In this document: in pieces, positions 57,435-64,000 of the stretch
Position numbering within the stretch: the stretch's first letter is position 1
Layout: every line of letters begins with the position of its first letter
Assembly (NCBI GenBank): GCA_003599275.1
Contig: QZJG01000015.1
Coordinates: 1-64,000, forward strand
Direction of reading: 5' to 3'
DNA from: Nitrospiraceae bacterium
GTDB taxonomy: Bacteria; Nitrospirota; Thermodesulfovibrionia; UBA6902
Length of the DNA: 64,000 nucleotides
Notes under the pieces: model-generated
Databases searched by the model: none
What the model was told of the DNA's origin: nothing
What the model saw: only the letters and a program-made list of their open reading frames with translations
Made by a program: the position numbers and the translations under genes

Positions 57435-58252
57435 ATATGACCCTTGCGGAATCAACATTCAGGGACATAAGGGATTATATATATGACAACAGCGGTATAT
57501 ATATATCCGACTCGAAAAAGTATCTCATTGAGAACCGGCTTTCGCGAATCCTACAGGAAAAAGACCTTAAGAGCTTCGAAGACTATCTCAAGCTCATAAA
57601 ATTCAGCTCAAACGGAAATGAACTTACAAGGCTTTTTGACGCTGTGACTACCAACGAGACCTATTTCTTCAGGGAACCTCAGCAGTTGACTGTATTTGCA
57701 GAAGGCATAGTGTCAAAATTATTAGATCAAAAAAAGGGCGCTAATAGACTAAAAATATGGTCAGCGGCATGTTCAACAGGCGAAGAACCTTACACCCTTG
57801 CCATGATGCTTATGGAGAAACGCATATCGCCTGACAAATTCGAAATATGTGCATCAGACCTTAGCGAGGGCGTACTGTCTTCTGCTAAAAAAGCTGTATA
57901 TAATTCTTACTCCATCAGAAATATTCCTGAACCTTACATGAAAAAATATTTTTCAACCAGCGGCCAGTCATATGCCCTTAATGATTCTGTCAAAAAATCT
58001 GTTAAGTTCATGAAAGTCAACCTTATAGATATTAAAAACACGGCATCACTCCGCGGTATGGATATTATTTTCTGCCGGAATGTTCTTATTTATTTTGATA
58101 CCAAGGCAAAACAAAAAGTTGTTTCCAATCTGTATGACAGTTTAAATCCCGGAGGGTATTTATTTATAGGTCAGTCCGAGAGTCTGCATAATGTCACAAG
58201 GGCACTGAGACCCAGTGTTATTAATAAAGTAATTATGTATCAGAAAGTGTAA
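57428..58252 (+). CDS. cheR: Chemotaxis methyltransferase CheR
   Basis: 274 aa, normal CheR size. N-terminal domain (SKKYLIENRLSRILQEKDLK, FDAVTTNETYFFREPQQL) and SAM domain (LKIWSAACSTGEEPYTLAMM, IIFCRNVLIYFDTKAKQKVV, YLFIGQSESL). Methylates glutamates on chemoreceptors using S-adenosylmethionine. No CheB methylesterase is in the window. Confidence 0.97.
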   Translation: MLNMTLAESTFRDIRDYIYDNSGIYISDSKKYLIENRLSRILQEKDLKSFEDYLKLIKFSSNGNELTRLFDAVTTNETYFFREPQQLTVFAEGIVSKLLDQKKGANRLKIWSAACSTGEEPYTLAMMLMEKRISPDKFEICASDLSEGVLSSAKKAVYNSYSIRNIPEPYMKKYFSTSGQSYALNDSVKKSVKFMKVNLIDIKNTASLRGMDIIFCRNVLIYFDTKAKQKVVSNLYDSLNPGGYLFIGQSESLHNVTRALRPSVINKVIMYQKV

Positions 58253-58319
58253 ACATGGAGAACTTTCATATAATTGACAAACTGGTTAATAAAATACTTC
58301 ATGTGATAGGGGATATACC

Positions 58320-58712
58320 ATGAAAATTATGATTGTTGACGATTGTCAAACAACAAGAAAACTTCTTGGTCATTACCTGAAATCCAGAGGGTATTCCGTA
58401 GTATTTGCTGAAAACGGTCTCGATGCCATCGAGAAACTCGGGACAGACACAGTCAATCTGATTATGACAGACCTTAATATGCCTTACATGGACGGCATGG
58501 AATTGACAAAGACCCTGCGGGCCGATCCTAATCTGTCTGCTATCCCCATTCTGATGGTAACTACAGAAAATGACGATACAGAGAGAGAGAAGGCATATAA
58601 CCATGGAGTAAACGGGTATCTGGTTAAACCCGTAACAGGAGACGCTATAGCCCAGAATATAAAAAATATCATAAAGCAGTTTTTCGCCCAAGGAGGAATG
58701 CAGCATGGTTGA
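58320..58712 (+). CDS. CheY-like response regulator 1
   Basis: 130 aa single receiver domain. Acidic pair in [11 protein letters not shown], phospho-acceptor Asp in [13 protein letters not shown], Thr in MVTTENDD and Lys in YLVKPVTG. No output domain. Overlaps the next cheY by 8 bp. Less like classical CheY than the second copy; could act as phosphate sink or adaptor. Confidence 0.92.
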   Translation: MKIMIVDDCQTTRKLLGHYLKSRGYSVVFAENGLDAIEKLGTDTVNLIMTDLNMPYMDGMELTKTLRADPNLSAIPILMVTTENDDTEREKAYNHGVNGYLVKPVTGDAIAQNIKNIIKQFFAQGGMQHG

Positions 58713-59100
58713 TCAAAACATGAAGATACTCGTAGTCGATGATTTTTCTACAATGAGACGAATAGTCAAAAATCTTCTCAGACAGATTGGTTACGCAGAT
58801 ATTGAGGAAGCTGAAGACGGTGCACAGGCATATTCAAAACTGAAAAACGGGGGATTCAGCTTTGTTGTCAGCGACTGGAATATGCCCAATATGGACGGGC
58901 TGGACCTCCTGAAAAAAGTCAGAAGTGATCCTGAATTAAAAGATCTGCCGATTCTTATGGTAACAGCGGAAGCTGAAAAAGAAAAAGTCATTACTGCTAT
59001 TCAGGCAGGTGTAAATAATTATATAGTCAAACCATTCACAGGTGAAGTCCTGAAAGACAAGATGGACAAGATAATTGAGAAAATTCAGGCACAGAAATAG
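58705..59100 (+). CDS. cheY: Chemotaxis response regulator CheY
   Basis: 131 aa. Very close to classical Che[96 protein letters not shown]. CheY-P binds FliM, whose docking peptide is present on the other side of the prophage. Such CheY proteins usually pair with CheZ, and a CheZ-like domain is encoded downstream. Confidence 0.96.
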   Translation: MVDQNMKILVVDDFSTMRRIVKNLLRQIGYADIEEAEDGAQAYSKLKNGGFSFVVSDWNMPNMDGLDLLKKVRSDPELKDLPILMVTAEAEKEKVITAIQAGVNNYIVKPFTGEVLKDKMDKIIEKIQAQK

Positions 59101-59133
59101 CAGACTGCAGAAACATAGAGTGGAGACAAGATT

Positions 59134-61026
59134 ATGAATGATGAAATGGATGAAATAATATCGGAGTTTCTTACGGAGGCCGAGGAATCTCTTGACCGCA
59201 TAGAACCCCTGTTTGTCGAACTTGAGCAGAAAGGTGAAGACAAGGAGCTGATTAATGACATATTCAGGTCAATGCACACCATCAAGGGGGCAGCGGGATT
59301 TCTTGGCTTTCAGCCTATAGTGGATGTAGCTCATTCATCCGAAAACATCATGAAAAAACTCAGGGACGGCGAAATCCCTCTGGCAAAGGAGCTGATGGAT
59401 GTCATTCTCAAGTCCATCGATATGCTCAGACTGCTGCTTGCACACTTAAAGAATAAAGACGGCATAGAGGAAGATGTAGGTCCTCTGGTAAAAGAACTTG
59501 GGGCCGCCTTAAATAATGCAATATCAAAATGCGACGGAATCCCGCCGGAAACACCTTCAGCAAAACCGGTCGAACCTGCACTTCAGGAACCGGCACTGCC
59601 AAAATCCGAGCCGGCCATTCAGGCCGCTGTTGCCCCGGATCCTATAATCAGTACACCTGAAAAGGCTGCTGACATAACTCATCAGATACCTGAAGCAGCT
59701 TCAGCCAATGCAAGTCCCGATCAGGCAGTTGCAGACATAAAGCAAATACCGCTGCCTGAGGAGAATAAATCAAAGGCAGTTGACCAGGCATCCAAAAACT
59801 CACCTCAGAAACCCAAAGAATCTGCACAGAACCTGCGAGTTGATATTGAGCGGATTGACAAGGTAATGGATCTTGCCGGTGAAGTGGTCCTCGTCAGGAA
59901 CAGACTACTGAACATCTCCAACTATTTTGATCTGAAATACTCTAATGATCCAATGACTGAGACACTGATGGAGACGGTCTCCTTCCTTGATAGAGTAACC
60001 TCGGAAATGCAGCTGGCAGTAATGAAAATACGCATGCAGCCGATTAAAAAAGTGCTGTCCAAATTTCCAAGACTTGTCAGGGACATGTCTTCCTCGGTTA
60101 ATAAAGATGTTGAATTGACAATATATGGTGAGGGCACCGAAGTCGACAAGTCCGTAATTGAGCATATAGGAGATCCGTTAACGCATATATTGAGAAATTC
60201 TATCGATCATGGTCTTGAATCCTCTGAAGAACGAATTGCAAAAGGCAAACCGTCAAAAGGAAATGTAATCATTAATACTTATCAGAAAGGCACGCAGATC
60301 GTCATAGAAATTTCAGATGACGGCAAAGGCCTTGACATAGAAAAACTTAAGAGAAAGGCTGTTGAGAAAGGGCTTCTGACAGAAGATGAGACCAGAAGGA
60401 TGTCGGATGAGGTCGCTACTGAAATAATCTTCATGCCCGGTTTTTCAACCAAAGACGTAGCAACTGAGCTAAGCGGTAGAGGTGTTGGGATGGATGTTGT
60501 AAAGACCAATATTTCCCTGCTGAATGGGTATGTCGAAGTATCAACCGAAAAAGACGTGGGCACAACATTCAAAATCTGTATACCTTTGACCCTGGCAATA
60601 ATTCAGGCCCTGATGGTCGAAGTGTCAGGAGCGAAATACGCTATACCTCTTTCACCGATTGAAGAGACCCTTAAGGTATCAAAAAAGGACATTGACAATG
60701 TCACAGGACAGAATGTAATAGTCATCCGGGACAAAATATGTCCCTTATTCGAGTTAAACCAGCTTCTCGGTAACGGCTTGAATGGTCATAGTGAGAATGA
60801 GGCCGGCCACAAATATCTGGTAGTTATTGCTATGGGCGACAAAAAATTCTGCATAGCGGTTGACAAACTCATAGGGCAGGAAGAGGTTGTCATAAAAACC
60901 CTGGACGGCATTGACACCGCTTCCTCAAATGTACTGGGGGCTACAATAACAGGTGACGGGAAAGTTGTTTTCATTCTGGATGTTACCGGCATGTCCAGAA
61001 ATTTAATGGGAGTTGGAAAAGGTTGA
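59134..61026 (+). CDS. cheA: Chemotaxis histidine kinase CheA
   Basis: 630 aa. Hpt domain with phospho-His in FRSMHTIKGAAGFLG (about residue 48), a Pro/Ala-rich linker about 145-235, dimerisation (IDKVMDLAGEVVLVRNRLLN), ATPase with N box HILRNSIDHGLESSEERIAK, G1 ISDDGKGLDI and G2 LSGRGVGMDVV, and a C-terminal CheW-like domain (LMVEVSGAKYAIPLSPIEET). No separate CheY-binding P2 domain is evident in the linker. Confidence 0.96.
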   Translation: MNDEMDEIISEFLTEAEESLDRIEPLFVELEQKGEDKELINDIFRSMHTIKGAAGFLGFQPIVDVAHSSENIMKKLRDGEIPLAKELMDVILKSIDMLRLLLAHLKNKDGIEEDVGPLVKELGAALNNAISKCDGIPPETPSAKPVEPALQEPALPKSEPAIQAAVAPDPIISTPEKAADITHQIPEAASANASPDQAVADIKQIPLPEENKSKAVDQASKNSPQKPKESAQNLRVDIERIDKVMDLAGEVVLVRNRLLNISNYFDLKYSNDPMTETLMETVSFLDRVTSEMQLAVMKIRMQPIKKVLSKFPRLVRDMSSSVNKDVELTIYGEGTEVDKSVIEHIGDPLTHILRNSIDHGLESSEERIAKGKPSKGNVIINTYQKGTQIVIEISDDGKGLDIEKLKRKAVEKGLLTEDETRRMSDEVATEIIFMPGFSTKDVATELSGRGVGMDVVKTNISLLNGYVEVSTEKDVGTTFKICIPLTLAIIQALMVEVSGAKYAIPLSPIEETLKVSKKDIDNVTGQNVIVIRDKICPLFELNQLLGNGLNGHSENEAGHKYLVVIAMGDKKFCIAVDKLIGQEEVVIKTLDGIDTASSNVLGATITGDGKVVFILDVTGMSRNLMGVGKG

Positions 61027-61099
61027 TGAAATGCATTGTATTCATGAAATTATTATCTATTGAACATATATTAAGACCTAATTCCGGAGGGGCAACGAC

Positions 61100-62716
61100 A
61101 TGAGTATTTTATTTAATTTTCTTGATAAGTTCAGCATAAAAATCAGAAAAAAATTGTTGATAGGAATAATCCCCTTCTCTCTGCTTATATGCCTGATTAC
61201 AATCGGCACGTTTTTCTACAATTCAAATGTACTCAGCCTTACCGAGAACTATCCTGAGGTAGCTGAGGCATACTCACTCATGCATTACCTTGATGAATCC
61301 AGAGAGGCCATAAAATCCGCCTCCTCAGTAAAAATGCAACAACTTTTAGAAAATCAGAGCAATATCGAATCAAGTTTGGTCAATCTGGTAAATATTTCAG
61401 AAGGCAAGGGATCAACTGAAATAAAAAGATTATTTGATCAGTACTTTGAGAGTGCAAAACCCTTACTGTTCCGCGCATCAGAGCAGGACATAACCAGTGC
61501 AAGCAGTGAACTCCTCATAATTATCAATAATGCGGAAGAGGCAATCCATAAACATTATCATGACAAACATGATTTGTTAATAGCAAATATTCTGACAATC
61601 AGAAATTCTTCTCTCGGATCAAGATATTTCATATTATTAATAACTGTACTTACGGTCCTTTCAGTTATCGCTGCAGTTTACCTCACACACAGGGATTATG
61701 GCACTTCAGTCGACAGGGTTATTGATATTGCTCATGCAATATCAAGGGGGGACTTAACGGTAGATAATATACAGGTAAGGTCACATGATGAGATAGAGAA
61801 GTTCTGCGAATCTATAAATACTGTTAAGCACAACTTCTCAAGAATAGTCATGAAAATTACAGATACTATAAACAAGTTGTCCTCTTTTTCCACCACACTC
61901 TTATCTTCATCTGAAAACATCAGTAAAGATACAAGTGCTCAGGTTGAAAATACAGGAAAGGTCGCCAGTGCTGTAGAAATGATGAGTATCGTAGTCTACG
62001 ATGTTACCAGAAACTCTGCTAATGCTGCAAAATCAGCAACAGAAGCAGCAGAACTTGCTGCCAGGGGAGGGGCCGTTGTCGCTGAGACCATCGAAGGCAT
62101 GAATAAAATATCATTCTCAGTCAATAAATCTGCAGACACAATTACTGTTCTCGGTGAGAGGTCTGAACAGATAGGTGAAATAATCAAGGTAATAAACGAT
62201 ATAGCAAACCAGACAAACCTTCTTGCATTAAATGCTGCCATTGAGGCAGCAAGAGCAGGAGAACAGGGACGGGGTTTTGCAGTTGTGGCCGATGAGGTAA
62301 GAAAATTGGCAGAGAGAACAACAACAGCCACAAAAGAAATCGGTGACATGATTAAACATATTCAGGAAGAGACAAGAAACGCAGTGGAATCAATGCAGTC
62401 TGCAACCAAGGAAGTTGAGGAAGGGGTCATGCTCGCAAATCAGGCAGATGAATCATTAAAACATATTATGACGTCTGTTCAAAGTGTAATGGACATGGTG
62501 CAGCAAATCGCTGAGTCCGCCAAACAGCAAAGCTCTACCGGCGAGCATGTTTCTTCAAACCTGCAGGAAATAGCAGATGAAAACCAGAGGACTGCAAATG
62601 CCGCGCTGGAATACTATGGCACTACAAGGGAAATGAATGTTCTTTCTGAGGAGCTTAAGTCCTTAATTGCGAGTTTCAGGGTCAATAACAATAAAAACGG
62701 CATAGCTTCATCATAG
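61100..62716 (+). CDS. Methyl-accepting chemotaxis protein
   Basis: 538 aa. Membrane helix 1 about 19-40 ([20 protein letters not shown]), a short helical periplasmic sensor, helix 2 about 176-198 ([20 protein letters not shown]), HAMP, and the signalling hairpin [20 protein letters not shown] with [20 protein letters not shown]. No C-terminal CheR/CheB tether pentapeptide. Ligand unknown. Confidence 0.95.
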   Translation: MSILFNFLDKFSIKIRKKLLIGIIPFSLLICLITIGTFFYNSNVLSLTENYPEVAEAYSLMHYLDESREAIKSASSVKMQQLLENQSNIESSLVNLVNISEGKGSTEIKRLFDQYFESAKPLLFRASEQDITSASSELLIIINNAEEAIHKHYHDKHDLLIANILTIRNSSLGSRYFILLITVLTVLSVIAAVYLTHRDYGTSVDRVIDIAHAISRGDLTVDNIQVRSHDEIEKFCESINTVKHNFSRIVMKITDTINKLSSFSTTLLSSSENISKDTSAQVENTGKVASAVEMMSIVVYDVTRNSANAAKSATEAAELAARGGAVVAETIEGMNKISFSVNKSADTITVLGERSEQIGEIIKVINDIANQTNLLALNAAIEAARAGEQGRGFAVVADEVRKLAERTTTATKEIGDMIKHIQEETRNAVESMQSATKEVEEGVMLANQADESLKHIMTSVQSVMDMVQQIAESAKQQSSTGEHVSSNLQEIADENQRTANAALEYYGTTREMNVLSEELKSLIASFRVNNNKNGIASS

Positions 62717-62725
62717 GAGAATATT

Positions 62726-63964
62726 GTGCAACAGTTTATAGGATTTAACATTAATTCAAGTGAGTATATGATCCCTATTTTAAAGGTGCGCGAAATAATC
62801 AGTATGCCTTCTGTGACCGCTATCCCTCACTTGCCTCCATATGTAAAAGGTGTCACGAACCTCCGCGGCAGTGTCATCCCGATCATAAATTTAAGGCACC
62901 TTCTCAATTCATGTGGCAATGAAAGCGATGGCAATACAATAATAGTTATAACCACAGGGAAAATAACGTTCGGCATTATTGTAAATGGGATCACAGGTGT
63001 TATTAATGCTGATGAATCAGATATCGAACCTCCTGACAACTTCTTCAACAACAGTTCGGACAATATAGAGGGGGTTGCCAAGATAAATAACAAACTCATT
63101 GTTCTGCTCAATACCAAAAGACTGCTCCCTATCGATGATATGAGTCTACTGGAAGATGCTTTTATAGATGTAAAAAAATCAGGTGACGGAAAAAGCGTAA
63201 AGGTTACCAGAGAGATCGAAACTATCGGTGGAAAAGTTGTAGTTACCGAGTTGCATGATGCAAAAAATTATTTCAGTGACAGGCTCAGTCAAAATGAAAC
63301 TAATCATGCCGTTTATAACCTGATGTTAAACTTTATGGACGCTCTGTCAGCAAGGGAATATGATAAGGTTGAAAGTATAGTTGAACAGTTGTCCAAGGAA
63401 ACAGACAATGGACTTTTCCAGGAAGTGGGTAAGATAACGAGAAAACTTCATGACTCTCTCAACGAATTCAAGGGGTCCCTGGACAGCGGGCTACAGAAAC
63501 TGACAAACGATGATGTCCCTAATGCCATCGACAGACTTCAGTTTGTTATTACGAAGACAGAAGATGCAGCTAATAAGACAATGGGAATCGTTGAACGGTA
63601 CTTTGAAGAGTCCGGTGATTTCTCAAAACATATAGAAAGCCTGAAAGGAAACGATGAGAGTTTAGATTACCTTAGAACTTTTAAAGACTCTCTTGACAAT
63701 GACATGACCACAATATTAACCGCACAGCAGTTCCAGGACATTATCGGTCAAACTATAAAAAAAGTCATTCATCTTGTAAACCATGTTGAAGTTGAGCTGC
63801 TTTCGCTCATAACAAAATTTGGGATGCAGGTCCAACCTGAGACGGTACAGGATAAGGTCACAGTTGTATCAAATCAGTGTGAGAAATCCGATTACGGCGA
63901 AAATGTACTTGATAAGGTCTCACAGTCCGATGTTGAAGCCTTGTTAAACGATTTTGGATTTTAA
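62726..63964 (+). CDS. CheW-CheZ fusion protein
   Basis: 412 aa, GTG start after TAGGAGAATATT. Residues 1-145 are CheW (QFIGFNINSSEYMIPILKVR, VTNLRGSVIPIINLRHLL, VNGITGVINADESDIEPP). From about 185 the protein is CheZ-like: a long helical hairpin with LFQEVGKITRKLHDSLNEF, TAQQFQDIIGQTIKKVIHLV (the CheZ catalytic-region signature) and a C-terminal SQSDVEALLNDFGF that matches the CheY-binding tail of CheZ. It would tie the CheY-P phosphatase to the receptor array. The last 36 bp of the window hold no gene. Confidence 0.88.
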   Translation: MQQFIGFNINSSEYMIPILKVREIISMPSVTAIPHLPPYVKGVTNLRGSVIPIINLRHLLNSCGNESDGNTIIVITTGKITFGIIVNGITGVINADESDIEPPDNFFNNSSDNIEGVAKINNKLIVLLNTKRLLPIDDMSLLEDAFIDVKKSGDGKSVKVTREIETIGGKVVVTELHDAKNYFSDRLSQNETNHAVYNLMLNFMDALSAREYDKVESIVEQLSKETDNGLFQEVGKITRKLHDSLNEFKGSLDSGLQKLTNDDVPNAIDRLQFVITKTEDAANKTMGIVERYFEESGDFSKHIESLKGNDESLDYLRTFKDSLDNDMTTILTAQQFQDIIGQTIKKVIHLVNHVEVELLSLITKFGMQVQPETVQDKVTVVSNQCEKSDYGENVLDKVSQSDVEALLNDFGF

Positions 63965-64000
63965 AGATGCTGATCTCATAAATATAGGATTGATAAGATA

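Noticed and set aside
1-64000. CRISPR arrays, tRNA or rRNA genes
   Set aside because: No regularly spaced direct repeats with unique spacers and no cloverleaf or rRNA sequence noticed on reading; the tandem repeats present are short-unit micro-repeats.

Overview
The window carries three blocks. (1) 1-13.9 kb, minus strand: the 3' part of a flagellar operon read fliL-fliM-fliN-fliO-fliP-fliQ-fliR-flhB-flhA-flhF-flhG-fliA-(small ORF)-flgF-flgG-flgA-flgH-flgI (flgI runs off the left edge). (2) about 14.02-54.11 kb: a complete-looking Mu-like transposable prophage of about 40 kb. (3) 54.3-64 kb, plus strand: a diguanylate cyclase, then HEAT-repeat protein, CheR, two CheY, CheA, a methyl-accepting chemotaxis protein and a CheW-CheZ fusion. 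The L- and P-ring genes and several lipobox proteins show a Gram-negative (diderm) host. FlhF/FlhG point to polar flagella. Gene order and style fit Nitrospirota or a deltaproteobacterial lineage, but I cannot assign a taxon from the sequence alone.

Prophage layout. The left end has MuA-type 22-bp end sites, four phased GGGA decamers and two exported accessory proteins (minus strand). A CI-like repressor (minus) faces a Ner/Cro-like regulator across an operator/promoter. The early operon holds MuA (DDE) transposase, MuB ATPase, GemA, a Gam-like protein and a long run of tiny overlapping genes, many with CxxC pairs. At 26.3-29.3 kb are two tandem modules, each with a conserved ~370-nt structured leader, a small ORF and a BRO-N/HTH regulator. 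Mor, a strong terminator and then lysis genes follow. The late operon has gp27/gp28 terminase, gp29 portal, gpF, gpG, gpI protease with nested scaffold, decoration, capsid, gp36, an inserted pair of exported proteins, gp37, tail tube, tail chaperones joined by a probable -1 frameshift, tape measure, a LamG-bearing distal tail protein, a hub protein and Dam. No contractile sheath or Mu baseplate set is present, so the virion is probably a long non-contractile-tailed (D3112/B3-like) particle with Mu-type replication and head genes.

How parts work together. Repressor and Ner-like proteins set the lysogenic/early decision; MuA+MuB transpose; Mor should switch on lysis and late genes. The flagellar block builds the export gate, rotor switch and rod/rings; FliM carries a CheY-docking N-terminus that matches the CheY/CheA/CheZ module on the far side of the prophage. 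The prophage lies about 180 bp upstream of fliL, between the two motility blocks.

Most notable: the duplicated leader element at 26318-26691 and 27992-28359. It is more conserved between copies than the proteins it precedes, has compensatory changes in a GNRA hairpin, contains a terminator-like stem with a T-run, and has a second covarying helix that would sequester the Shine-Dalgarno sequence as a pseudoknot. It looks like an undescribed riboswitch/attenuator-type phage RNA. Its first 131 nt also fold like an integron attC site. Other notable points are the CheW-CheZ fusion, the in-phase A AAA AAC frameshift signal with an 8-bp downstream stem, LamG insertions in the distal tail protein, and families of micro-repeats and palindromes, several of which lie in frame inside coding sequence. 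The micro-repeats occur in both host and prophage DNA.
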